From positions 1-64,000 of the forward strand of contig CAWGCA010000031.1 in NCBI GenBank assembly GCA_963820955.1: 64,000 bases of DNA. Reading direction: 5' to 3'. Below, piece by piece: positions 42,303 to 49,885 of the stretch. Every line of letters begins with the position of its first letter. Position 1 is the first letter of the stretch. The stretch is from CAWGCA01 sp963820955. GTDB lineage: Bacteria > Pseudomonadota > Gammaproteobacteria > Chromatiales > Chromatiaceae. A model generated the notes under the pieces. The model was not told the DNA's origin, ran no database searches, and worked only from the letters and a program-made list of their open reading frames with translations. The translations under genes and the position numbers were made by a program.

Positions 42303-44015
42303 TTAATCCTTGGTTACTCGGTTGATCTCTTCAAGGCTGGTCATTCCAGCCTTCACCTTTTTCAGCCCCGATTCTCTCAGGGTGGAAACACCCTCTTTCA
42401 CCGACTGATCGTGGAGTTCCAGGGCATTGCCCTCCTCCATGATGATCCGGCCCATCTGCTCGGACACCGGCATCACCTGGAAGATACCGACGCGCCCCTT
42501 GTAGCCCTTAGTGCAATGATCGCATCCCACCGCCTTGTAGACGGTCAGTTCATCAAGCTCGTCCTCGCGGAACCCCTCTTCCAGCAGCGCACTCCGGGGC
42601 AGGTCGTCGGGTGCCTTGCAGTTTGGGCAGAGGCGGCGTGCCAGGCGCTGGGCCATGATCAGCAGCACCGAAGAGGCGATGTTGAACGGTGCCACCCCCA
42701 TATTGGCCAGACGGGTCAGGGTCTGAGGGGCATCATTGGTGTGCAGGGTGGAGAGGACCAGGTGACCGGTCTGGGCCGCTTTTACCGCGATCTCTGCGGT
42801 TTCCAGGTCACGGATCTCGCCCACCATGATGATGTCGGGGTCCTGGCGCAGGAAGGCCCGGAGCGCCTCGGCAAAGGTCAGGCCGGTCTTCTGGTTCTGA
42901 TTGACCTGGTTGATGCCGGGGACCTGGATTTCCACCGGGTCCTCCACCGTGGAGATGTTGATGTCCGGTTTGTTCAGGAGGTTCAGGCCGGTATAGAGGG
43001 AAACGGTCTTGCCGCTGCCGGTCGGCCCCGTCACCAGAATCATGCCATAGGGTTTACCGATGGCGTCCATGAAGGCCTGCTGTTGTTCCGGCTCGAAGCC
43101 CAGGGCTTCGATTCCCACCTGGGCGCTGGTCGGATCGAGAATACGCAGGACGATCTTCTCGCCATAGAGGGTGGGGCAGGTATTGACGCGGAAATCGATC
43201 GAACGGTTGCGCGACAGCACCATCTTGATCCGGCCGTCCTGGGGAACCCGCCGTTCCGCGATGTTCATGCGTGACATCACCTTGATGCGGGCGGTCAGGC
43301 GGTTTGAAATATTGATCGGAGGTGAGGCAACCTCGTGCAGCATACCGTCCTGGCGGTAGCGGATACGGAAGGATTTTTCGTACGGCTCGAAGTGGATATC
43401 CGAGGCCCCGGTATTGATGGCGTCCAGCAGCATCTTGTTGACGAAGCGGACCACCGGGGCATCATCCACATCCAGGTCGCCCTCGTCCTGCCTCGACTCT
43501 CCGTCATCGAGGGCAATATCCAGATTCTCCAGGTCCGCATCCAGCATGTCGTTCATGTTGGACTCGTTGGCCTGGAGCGAGGTCTCGATGGCCTGGACCA
43601 GCTTGGCCTCATCCACCACCACGGCTTCGGTGGTCAGGCCGGTGTGAAACTTGATCTCGTCCAGGCCCTGCAGATTGGTCGGGTCCGAAACCGCCAGAAA
43701 CAGGCGATTTCCGCGCTTGAACAGGGGCAGGGCGTGATGGGCGCGGATCAGTTTTTCCTGGACCAGTTTGACCGGGGCGACTTCTCTATCCAGCGTATCG
43801 AGATTGAACAGCGGAACCCCGAACTCCTGGGAGGCGGCAATAGCGATCTCTTCGCTGCCAAGGATCTTGTTCTCAACCAGGTAACTGACGAAATGGGCGC
43901 GCTTTTTCAGCGAGTCCTGAAAGGCATGCTGGGCCTGTTGTTCCGTTAACAGGTTGTCATAGACCAGGCGGCGCGCGAGACCGCTTATATTGACTGTCGG
44001 GTTAGTGCTGGCCAT
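42303..44015 (-). CDS. pilB: Type IV pilus assembly ATPase PilB
   Basis: A 570-residue GspE-family hexameric ATPase that powers pilus extension. Its N-terminal MshEN-type domains (about 1-150) can bind c-di-GMP in some homologues. Walker A is GPTGSGKTVSLYTGL, the Asp box and Walker B GEIRDLETAEIA follow, and the His box has HTNDAPQTL. The zinc motif CPNC...CDHC is intact. It is first in pilB-pilC-pilD, separated from the pilin genes upstream by 465 bp. Confidence 0.97.
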   Translation of the reverse strand: MASTNPTVNISGLARRLVYDNLLTEQQAQHAFQDSLKKRAHFVSYLVENKILGSEEIAIAASQEFGVPLFNLDTLDREVAPVKLVQEKLIRAHHALPLFKRGNRLFLAVSDPTNLQGLDEIKFHTGLTTEAVVVDEAKLVQAIETSLQANESNMNDMLDADLENLDIALDDGESRQDEGDLDVDDAPVVRFVNKMLLDAINTGASDIHFEPYEKSFRIRYRQDGMLHEVASPPINISNRLTARIKVMSRMNIAERRVPQDGRIKMVLSRNRSIDFRVNTCPTLYGEKIVLRILDPTSAQVGIEALGFEPEQQQAFMDAIGKPYGMILVTGPTGSGKTVSLYTGLNLLNKPDINISTVEDPVEIQVPGINQVNQNQKTGLTFAEALRAFLRQDPDIIMVGEIRDLETAEIAVKAAQTGHLVLSTLHTNDAPQTLTRLANMGVAPFNIASSVLLIMAQRLARRLCPNCKAPDDLPRSALLEEGFREDELDELTVYKAVGCDHCTKGYKGRVGIFQVMPVSEQMGRIIMEEGNALELHDQSVKEGVSTLRESGLKKVKAGMTSLEEINRVTKD

Positions 44016-44215
44016 GGAGGTAGGTGCGAAAAAAGTCCATTAAAATCAGTTAAATTCAAAAAATTGCAGCCGTGGCGTTGGATATCTTAAACCGTCGTAA
44101 TTCCGAATCGAACGGATGCCCGGAATCTCGTTCTGTTATCAGCAGCCAAAATAGCCCAAAGGCAGGAACCGTTCAATGTTTCCCCCAAATAACTCAAGTC
44201 CTGCGATTATACTCG

Positions 44216-44221
44216 CGTGCT
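44216..44221 (-). promoter_or_regulatory. Candidate -10 box for pilBCD
   Basis: A perfect TATAAT on the minus strand, about 195 bases before the pilB ATG. No good -35 lies 16-18 bases upstream (GCCGAT region), so an activator would be needed. No sigma-54 motif was found here. Confidence 0.3.
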
Positions 44222-44416
44222 TTTTGATATCGGCTGGATTTGACAAAACTTAACGGTTGCCGTTGGCGAGAAAGGATGAAAATTGGAACGGGGTTAGGAG
44301 GAAAGGGGGGCGTAGCGACTGGTGTCATTAGGGCTGGTAGCCGATCTGGTGCCCATGGGGCAAGTGAGCGGCAGGCTATGCCGCTGCGCCGCTGATCTGC
44401 GCCCTGCTTGGGTAGG

Positions 44417-44440
44417 TAAAAGGCCCGCGCTCGCGCTGGC
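44417..44440 (-). terminator. Terminator after the minor pilin gene
   Basis: On the minus strand GCCAGCGC-GA-GCGCGGGC folds into a GC-rich stem with one mismatch and is followed by CTTTT. It lies 41 bases after the pilin stop codon. Confidence 0.5.
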
Positions 44441-44480
44441 AGGGTCTGAGGCTAGACGAGTGATTCGGTCTCGCTGTGGA

Positions 44481-44930
44481 TCAGGGACAGGCCGCCATAT
44501 TGGCGCCCGGCGTGTCAGAGAAGCAGCAGCCGTTGTTCTTTTCGCAGCGGGCCCAGTTGCCCGGCGTAGCGATCGATTGCACCACCACGGCCCAGGTGTT
44601 CACCGTCCCTTCGGTCCGGTAGGAGAATTGTTGGCTGTCACCGTCTGGGCGCCAGTTGATAGGAGGCGCATCCAGAGTCTGGGCCCCGCCGGGAATCCAA
44701 ACCAGGCCGTTGAAGTCGGTATAGCCGGTGGCCGGGTTGTCCATTCGATAGTCTTCCAGCGCGATGTGGAGGGGTTGGACGTTGGCCCGGGCCGCGTTCA
44801 AAGCTGCCTCTTCCAGGTAGTCCTGGTAGGCCGGGATGGCTATGCTAACGAGCACCGATATGACTCCCAGGGTGATCATTAACTCCAGTAAGCTAACCCC
44901 TTGTTGCCGTGAATTTGGTTGGAGTTTCAT
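44481..44930 (-). CDS. Type IV pilin-like protein (second pilin)
   Basis: A 149-residue prepilin. The frame runs to 45011, but the prepilin begins at ATG 44930. A short leader ends with QQG, then VSLLELMITLGVISVLVSIA: Glu5 is present, but residue 1 after cleavage is Val rather than Phe. A globular domain follows, with four Cys clustered near the C-terminus (CEKNNGCC and a last Cys two residues from the end), allowing a disulfide-closed D-region. It lies 100 bp downstream of pilA behind a strong hairpin, so it may be expressed at a lower level, as a minor or alternative pilin. It is not a clear homologue of FimU, PilV, PilW, PilX or PilE. Confidence 0.85.
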   Translation of the reverse strand: MKLQPNSRQQGVSLLELMITLGVISVLVSIAIPAYQDYLEEAALNAARANVQPLHIALEDYRMDNPATGYTDFNGLVWIPGGAQTLDAPPINWRPDGDSQQFSYRTEGTVNTWAVVVQSIATPGNWARCEKNNGCCFSDTPGANMAACP

Positions 44931-44958
44931 GGTGTTGTCCCTGTAGTTTGAAACGGCC

Positions 44959-44993
44959 GGTTTCCCGCGGGCCGAAGGGCCCAGCGGGAAACC
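44959..44993 (-). terminator. Strong hairpin between pilA and the second pilin
   Basis: GGTTTCCCGC (44959-44968) and GCGGGAAACC (44984-44993) pair perfectly over 10 bp, with further GGGCC/GGCCC pairing inside. No long U run follows on the minus strand. It likely protects the abundant pilA mRNA and allows partial read-through into the second pilin. Confidence 0.65.
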
Positions 44994-45030
44994 TGGTTTA
45001 TCCACAAACAACCCTAACAGAAAACCTGGG

Positions 45031-45576
45031 TTATTGGACGATCGTACTGTCGTCTAGGACTACGATCGCTCCAGGGTTGTTCGCACCGACAGGATTTACC
45101 ACGAAGCCGGATTGATCGCCCGCCGGATCATACCCATCCGGGAGGCCACCAAGGGTTAGAGTAACATCAAAGGAATTTGCTGCGCCGGAGGCGGCTGGGG
45201 CCACACCAATGCCAATAGAGCACGTGGTAGGATTCGCGGCGCCGGCTGCCTGGTAAGCCGGAAAGCTACCTTCTGGATCGAACCGAGCATCCGGGTTGAT
45301 CACGGCGTCAATCCAGGCTTGGTCGGCTGCGACACCGCCAGCAGCAGCCAATGGATCAACGAAGTTTAAGCCTTGACGTGTTCTTTGGGCGAGGAGTTTC
45401 GCCTGATAGGCCTTGACCACGTTTACGCCCTCTTCAAAATGGGCCTGGCATTTGGTGACTTTCGATTCGTTGATGTACTGTTGATAGGCCGGGATGGCGA
45501 TGGCCGCGAGGATGGCAATGATCGCTACAACGATCATCAGTTCGATCAAGGTAAAACCCTGTTGTACTCTCTTCAT
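45031..45576 (-). CDS. pilA: Major type IV pilin PilA
   Basis: A 181-residue type IVa prepilin. The six-residue leader MKRVQQG is cleaved before FTLIELMIVVAIIAILAAIA, a canonical N-terminal helix with Glu5. The globular part is Ala/Gly-rich; two Cys are seen (KCQAHF and TTCSIG), although their spacing does not form the usual C-terminal D-loop. AGGAG lies seven bases before the ATG. Expression is expected from the sigma-54 promoter at 45676-45691, activated by PilR encoded upstream, with an 89-base leader. PilD, encoded nearby, would process it and PilB/PilC assemble it. Confidence 0.95.
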   Translation of the reverse strand: MKRVQQGFTLIELMIVVAIIAILAAIAIPAYQQYINESKVTKCQAHFEEGVNVVKAYQAKLLAQRTRQGLNFVDPLAAAGGVAADQAWIDAVINPDARFDPEGSFPAYQAAGAANPTTCSIGIGVAPAASGAANSFDVTLTLGGLPDGYDPAGDQSGFVVNPVGANNPGAIVVLDDSTIVQ

Positions 45577-45665
45577 GACTTTCTCCTAGTGAAAAATCGT
45601 GGTTCCCTTAGCGGCTGTGAAGCCTGAAACCTTTAGCGAAAATTTCGGGCGGCTTTCCGCCTTGT
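45577..45665 (-). promoter_or_regulatory. Structured 5' leader of pilA
   Basis: From the predicted transcription start (about 45665) the leader can fold into GGCGG-AAAG-CCGCC (45661-45648), the palindromic CGAAATTTTCG (45647-45637), and a two-part stem GGTTTC/GGAACC enclosing GGCT-tcac-AGCC. The sequences CGCTAAAG and CGCTAAGG recur on both arms. It ends with an exposed AGGAG ribosome site. It does not match the c-di-GMP riboswitch core that I know. Confidence 0.4.
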
Positions 45666-45675
45666 CCTAGGAGTC

Positions 45676-45691
45676 AGCAATACCCGTGCCA
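45676..45691 (-). promoter_or_regulatory. Sigma-54 promoter of pilA
   Basis: On the minus strand TGGCACGGGTATTGCT matches the sigma-54 consensus TGGCACG-N4-TTGCW at every defined position. It lies about 100 bases before the pilA ATG. pilA in Pseudomonas is known to be transcribed by sigma-54 with the activator PilR, whose gene lies just upstream here. Confidence 0.9.
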
Positions 45692-45846
45692 GTGGTTTTT
45701 TAAAGGCCATTGGTTTTTCGGTGAAATCACAGAAATATCATTAGATACAATGAGATAGTATTCTATACCCAGGACCGTAGCTGTCTCGGCCCTGGCTCCA
45801 TCAGTTCTGGCCGAAAGGGTTTTCCTGGCCCATACGGAAATCTTGC

Positions 45847-45871
45847 GTCACTTGGTGACAAAATTCGTCAC
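45847..45871 (-). promoter_or_regulatory. Candidate PilR enhancer sites upstream of pilA
   Basis: Three half-sites occur as GTCAC-TTG-GTGAC-AAAATTC-GTCAC, two overlapping palindromes about 170 bases upstream of the sigma-54 promoter. This is the right place for an NtrC-family activator. The match to PilR sites is by position and the TGTC/GTCA-like core, not proven. Confidence 0.45.
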
Positions 45872-45914
45872 CCGCCCCGCCAGCCCCGAGGGTATATTGT
45901 GTGTCAGCCACCTT

Positions 45915-46440
45915 GGTGGATTACACGGCGTTCACCGGTTGAGTTAGCGTCAAGGCCGTGTCGATGCGCCGCTCATCCACCCTACCCGGTTTTCACCTCC
46001 GACTCCGGCCGCGCTTCACGCCTCGCAGGATTGCGCGGCGCTCATGGGTTGAGTGAGCGTCAAGGCGGTGTCGATGCGCCGCTCATCCACCCTACCCGGT
46101 TTTCACCTCCGACTCCGGCCGCGCTTCACGCCTCGCAGGATTGCGCGGCGCTCATGGGTTGAGTGAGCGTCAAGGCGGTGTCGATGCGCCGCTCATCCAC
46201 CCTACCCGGTTTTCACCTCCGACTCCGGCCGGCGCCTTACGCCTCATAGGATTGCGCGGCGCTCATGGGTTGAGTGAGCGTCAAGGCGGTGTCGATGCGC
46301 CGCTCATCCACCCTACCCGGTTTTCACCTCCGACTCCGGCCGGCGCCTTACGCCTCATAGGATTGCGCGGCGCTCATGGGTTGAGTGAGTGTCAAGGCCG
46401 CGCTGATGCCCGGTTGATCCACCCTCTCGTTTACCTTGGG
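45915..46440. repeat. 110-bp tandem repeat array upstream of pilA
   Basis: Four near-identical units start at 45941, 46051, 46161 and 46272 (lengths 110, 110, 111, 111), and a fifth, decaying one starts at 46383. Units 1-2 share one variant (GGCCGCGCTTCACGCCTCGC) and units 3-4 another (GGCCGGCGCCTTACGCCTCA), giving an A-A-B-B pattern. Each contains CTCATCCACCCTACC. The left edge is marked by GGTGGATTAC (45915-45924), the same element that forms the inverted repeat on the right side. It is not a CRISPR: there are no spacers. The plus-strand frames through it are repeat artefacts. Confidence 0.9.
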
Positions 46441-46502
46441 GCGTAGGGTGGATGAGGCGCGTGGGAATAGGGTCGGATATTGCGTAATAGCTGGAATGCG
46501 CC

Positions 46503-46539
46503 GTAATCCACCAATTGTCTCAACGACCTGGTGGATTAC
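46503..46539. repeat. Inverted repeat GTAATCCACC/GGTGGATTAC
   Basis: A perfect 10-bp inverted repeat (46503-46512 and 46530-46539) with a 17-base loop, between the tandem array and the pilR stop. The same GGTGGATTAC and ATCCACCCTACC words frame the tandem array, which suggests one family of dispersed palindromic elements. Confidence 0.8.
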
Positions 46540-46585
46540 GCTTCGCTTATCGACCCTACCGTAAGCGTAAAGGGTCGGGCCAGCA

Positions 46586-47929
46586 TCAGTCCAGCCCCAG
46601 CTTACCCAGCCTATAGCGCAGGGCGCGGAAACTGATGCCCAGTTTTTTCGCCGCGGCGGTGCGATTCCAGCGGGTCTGTTCCAGGGCCTTGATGATTCTT
46701 TCCTTCTCCACCTGCTCCAGATAATCCTCCAGGGGCAGGTCTGCGGTCGGCGCTTGCTCGGGACCGCTTCGGGTTTCGGGGATTCGCAGGTCCTCGAGGG
46801 TGATCACCCCTCCCTCGCACAGGGTAACGGCGCCTTCCAGGATATTCTCCAGCTCCCGCACGTTTCCCGGGAAGTCATACTGGCAGAGCGCGTCAAGGGT
46901 TGCCGGGTCGATGCGTGACTTGTCGGTTCCATGCTGGCCGGCAATACGGGTCAGGACCAGATCCGCCAGTAGCGGGATATCCTCCCGGCGTTCGCGCAGA
47001 GGCGGGAGATTCAGCTCGATCACATTGAGCCGGTAAAACAGGTCCTGGCGGAATAACCCCTTCTCCACCAGATCAGCCAGTGCCTTGTGGGTGGCGCTGA
47101 TAATGCGCACGTCAACCGTGACCTCGCTCTGGGCACCGACCGGACGGACAGACTTCTCTTGGATCGCGCGCAGAAGCTTGACCTGCATCGGCAAGGGTAG
47201 ATCGGCGACTTCGTCCAGAAACAGCGTCCCCCCTTCCGCCGCCTGAAACAGCCCCGCCTTATCCGCCAGCGCCCCGGTAAAACTGCCTTTGGTATGGCCG
47301 AAGAATTCGCTCTCCATCAGCTCCAGGGGGATGGCGCCGCAGTTGACCGGGACGAAACCCTGATCGGATCTCGGTCCTTGTTGGTGGATCAGGCGGGCGG
47401 CCAGTTCCTTGCCGGTACCCGATTCGCCACTTATATAGACCGGGGCCTGACTGCGGGCCAGTTTCCGGGTCATAACCCGGATCTGCTCCATGGCCGGCGC
47501 TTCGCCGAGCAGGATGGTATCCCCACCGGTGGGCTGTTCGCCGCCGGTTGCCCCCCTGGGCTGGTCGAGTTTCAGTGCGGTCTCCACCAGGCGGCGCAGG
47601 ATCTGCAGATCCACCGGTTTGGACACAAAATCGAAGGCCCCGGCCTTCAACGCCTGGATGGCCGAATCCATGTTGCCGTGGGCAGTGATGACGGCCACCG
47701 GCAGCTCGGGCAGTCTGTGACCGATCAATTCAACCAGTTCGATGCCGTTTCCATCCGGTAATCGCATGTCGGTCAGGCACAGGTCGAAACGCTCATTCAG
47801 TAACTGCTTCTGGGCTGAACGCAGGTCCGCCGCCTTGCGGCAGTCGATACTCATTCGGCCGAGCGTGATTTCGAGAAGCTCCAGGATATCCGGTTCGTCA
47901 TCGACGATCAGCGCGATGGGGTTACTCAT
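46586..47929 (-). CDS. pilR: Sigma-54 response regulator PilR
   Basis: A 447-residue NtrC-family regulator. The receiver domain (about 1-120) has the phospho-acceptor Asp in CLTDMRLPDG. The AAA+ sigma-54 interaction domain (about 140-375) has Walker A GESGTGKELAAR, the sigma-contacting loop GSFTGA and Walker B GGTLFLDEVADLP. A Fis-type helix-turn-helix (WNRTAAAKKLGISFRALRYRL) closes the protein. It should activate the sigma-54 promoter of pilA. It overlaps pilS by 4 bp. Confidence 0.96.
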   Translation of the reverse strand: MSNPIALIVDDEPDILELLEITLGRMSIDCRKAADLRSAQKQLLNERFDLCLTDMRLPDGNGIELVELIGHRLPELPVAVITAHGNMDSAIQALKAGAFDFVSKPVDLQILRRLVETALKLDQPRGATGGEQPTGGDTILLGEAPAMEQIRVMTRKLARSQAPVYISGESGTGKELAARLIHQQGPRSDQGFVPVNCGAIPLELMESEFFGHTKGSFTGALADKAGLFQAAEGGTLFLDEVADLPLPMQVKLLRAIQEKSVRPVGAQSEVTVDVRIISATHKALADLVEKGLFRQDLFYRLNVIELNLPPLRERREDIPLLADLVLTRIAGQHGTDKSRIDPATLDALCQYDFPGNVRELENILEGAVTLCEGGVITLEDLRIPETRSGPEQAPTADLPLEDYLEQVEKERIIKALEQTRWNRTAAAKKLGISFRALRYRLGKLGLD

Positions 47930-49554
47930 TGCATCCCCCCTGTGATGTTGGCGCCGGGGAATGTCATCCGGAAGCAGCTGCCGCCGGTGGCGACGGGGAA
48001 GTATTCCAATCTCATTCTATTAGACTCGCTCAACTCCTTGGCTATGTACAGACCCAGGCCGGTTCCGGTGTTCTCGGTGGTGAAAAAAGGCTCGAATATT
48101 TGGCGGGCAATCTCCGGGCGAATACCCGGTCCGTTATCGATTAGGTCGGTATAGGGCCCGCCCGCAGACTGGGTAATGCCCCCGTTGATCAGCAGGCGCA
48201 GCTCGGACTTGCGCCGATTGAAGTGGTGCACGGCGTTTTCGCACAGATTGATGAACAACTGCCTGAGCTGGGTTGGGTCGGCGAAGATGCGGGTGTCGGC
48301 CGGTTCGATCTGGAGCAGCAGATTTTCGCTGGACAACCCCTGTATGCGGCGGAACTCATCGAGCAGTTCCTCCAGCCAGGTCTTGAGTACAAATTCCCGG
48401 GGACGCGAGCGCTCCCGGCGCGAAAGCTGCAGTATGCTCTCGATAATCTCGTTGACCCGTTTGGAGTTGGTGCTGATGATGTCGATCAGCCGCTGGTCTG
48501 CGTGGGGGAGATCCGGTGACTCCCGGAGCAGCTGTTCGGCATGGCTGATGGCACCGAGTGGATTGCGGATCTCATGGGCGATGCTGGCGGTCAGGCGGCC
48601 CAGGGACGCCAGCTTCATCTGCTGGGCCTGCTGGGTGAGAAAGGCCGCGTCTTCTAGAAAGATCACGGTGCCGGTGTCCTGCTCCTGACCCAGCCGGGAG
48701 AAACCGGCCTTGAGTTCCTTGCCGCCGGCCACGGGGCGGAAAGGGTTGATGACAAAGTCGGGATCCTCCCGCCAGCCACTCAGGCGAATGGTCAGGGCCT
48801 GGCAGGTCTGTTCCAGGCTGGTGCCGGGTCGCGCGTCCGGCATACCGAGCAGATGCCAGGCGGAGGTATTCAACAGCCGGATGTTCTCTTTCTCATCCAC
48901 TACGATGATCCCGGTCTGCATGTGCTGAATCACATATTCGTTCAGCTGGGCCATGTCGGCCAGGTCCAGTTTGTGTTGACTGACCAGCCGTTCACTCACT
49001 GACAGCCGCTGGGAGAGTACATGGGCCAGGATGGCGATAGCAAAAAAGGAGGCGCCGAGAAGGCCGGCCTGGGGATAAGCCGTGAGGCCGTCATCGGCAA
49101 CAATCTGCAGCAGGAGCTGTTCCGAAAGGATTGCCAGGGTTGCCAGCGCGGCCAGCAGGAGTGATACCGGGCCCCGTATAATCAGGCTGCCGGCGGCGAT
49201 GGAGACCGCCAGCAGCATGCCCAGGCCGGTCTCGACACCGCCGCTTGCGTGGAGGATCAGGGTGATGGCGGCGATGTCAACCAGGACCATCATGAATGCC
49301 TGGCTGCTGGCGTTCGGCGACCGCCAGTGCAACAGCAGGCCGCTGGCCGCGATAAAACCCACGTAACTGATACTGACGAAAGAAAAAAGTGCCGGAGATC
49401 GATGGCCCAGAACTCCCCCCCCGAGATCCGAGAAGAAAAGCGACATCAGAATCACCGCGACCAGCAGCCGGTAGGCGAAAAAAAGGGACAGGTGCTGCCA
49501 GGGACCGCTCAGGGAACTGTTTTTCCGCATCATCTCCAATACGTCGCTGTTCAT
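47926..49554 (-). CDS. pilS: Sensor histidine kinase PilS
   Basis: A 542-residue membrane sensor kinase. Six membrane helices fill the N-terminal ~190 residues, followed by a PAS domain (about 195-310), the HisKA domain with phospho-His in SIAHEIRNPLGAISH, and an HATPase domain with DNGPGIRPEI and TGTGLGLYIAKEL. In Pseudomonas PilS senses pilin levels in the membrane and controls PilR. The stop overlaps the pilR start, so the pair is one transcription unit. Confidence 0.95.
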   Translation of the reverse strand: MNSDVLEMMRKNSSLSGPWQHLSLFFAYRLLVAVILMSLFFSDLGGGVLGHRSPALFSFVSISYVGFIAASGLLLHWRSPNASSQAFMMVLVDIAAITLILHASGGVETGLGMLLAVSIAAGSLIIRGPVSLLLAALATLAILSEQLLLQIVADDGLTAYPQAGLLGASFFAIAILAHVLSQRLSVSERLVSQHKLDLADMAQLNEYVIQHMQTGIIVVDEKENIRLLNTSAWHLLGMPDARPGTSLEQTCQALTIRLSGWREDPDFVINPFRPVAGGKELKAGFSRLGQEQDTGTVIFLEDAAFLTQQAQQMKLASLGRLTASIAHEIRNPLGAISHAEQLLRESPDLPHADQRLIDIISTNSKRVNEIIESILQLSRRERSRPREFVLKTWLEELLDEFRRIQGLSSENLLLQIEPADTRIFADPTQLRQLFINLCENAVHHFNRRKSELRLLINGGITQSAGGPYTDLIDNGPGIRPEIARQIFEPFFTTENTGTGLGLYIAKELSESNRMRLEYFPVATGGSCFRMTFPGANITGGMQ

Positions 49555-49570
49555 ACCCCTTTGTCGGTTT

Positions 49571-49795
49571 TTAGCGGTCCGCCTTTAGGTGTTCCAGCGA
49601 ACAGTAGTGTTTTCCGTTTCGTGACAAGGCCTCCGGGGCCGGCAGATGGGTGCCGCAGAGATCGCATCGCACCATATCCACAGCCGGGGGAGAGGGCGGG
49701 TTCGAGCGGTTTTCCCTCTGCTTTTGCAGTGAGCGTCGAATGAAATAATAGATCACCCAGACGGCCAGCAGAAATAGTATGAGCCGGATTCCCAT
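49571..49795 (-). CDS. PP0621-family small membrane zinc-like protein
   Basis: A 74-residue protein. It has one N-terminal membrane helix (about 3-20), a basic stretch KQRENR, then a Cys/His segment CDLCGTHLPAPEALSRNG followed by KHYCSLEH that could bind zinc. Homologues occur next to pilS in Pseudomonas and other Gammaproteobacteria; their function is unknown. It is 16 bp upstream of pilS in the same direction and diverges from sucC. Confidence 0.85.
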   Translation of the reverse strand: MGIRLILFLLAVWVIYYFIRRSLQKQRENRSNPPSPPAVDMVRCDLCGTHLPAPEALSRNGKHYCSLEHLKADR

Positions 49796-49885
49796 AATCG
49801 AAATTTATTGCCGTATATTTATATTTTGATTCTTCCGCAGGTTTGGAACAGAATATCAATTTTTCAGGGCAGTGGGTGGAAAAGG

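Larger units (their letters stand above)
44016..44480. other. Intergenic region between pilB and the minor pilin gene
   Basis: A 465-bp non-coding stretch. On the minus strand it holds a terminator-like hairpin for the pilin gene (44440-44417) and a perfect TATAAT (44221-44216) that could drive pilB. It also has a 7-bp hairpin AGCGGCA/TGCCGCT near 44368-44386. I see no tRNA gene, although some relatives carry one near pilA-pilB. The plus-strand frame at 44322-44882 runs antisense to the pilin and has no support. Confidence 0.6.

Noticed and set aside
44016..44480. tRNA gene between pilB and pilin genes
   Set aside because: No T-loop GGTTCRA-type sequence with a matching acceptor stem was found on either strand.
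44322..44882. A 186-codon plus-strand frame
   Set aside because: Antisense to the second pilin gene, whose prepilin signature and Glu5 are unmistakable.
45577..45665. c-di-GMP-I (GEMM) riboswitch in the pilA leader
   Set aside because: The expected GGCAAACC and GACGCAAAGCC core is absent.
45915..46440. Possible CRISPR array
   Set aside because: The units are 110 bp and contiguous, with no unique spacers and no cas genes nearby.
45899..46446. Two plus-strand frames with repeated GLRGAHGLSERQ
   Set aside because: Artefacts of the 110/111-bp tandem repeats; the 110-bp period breaks the frame between units.
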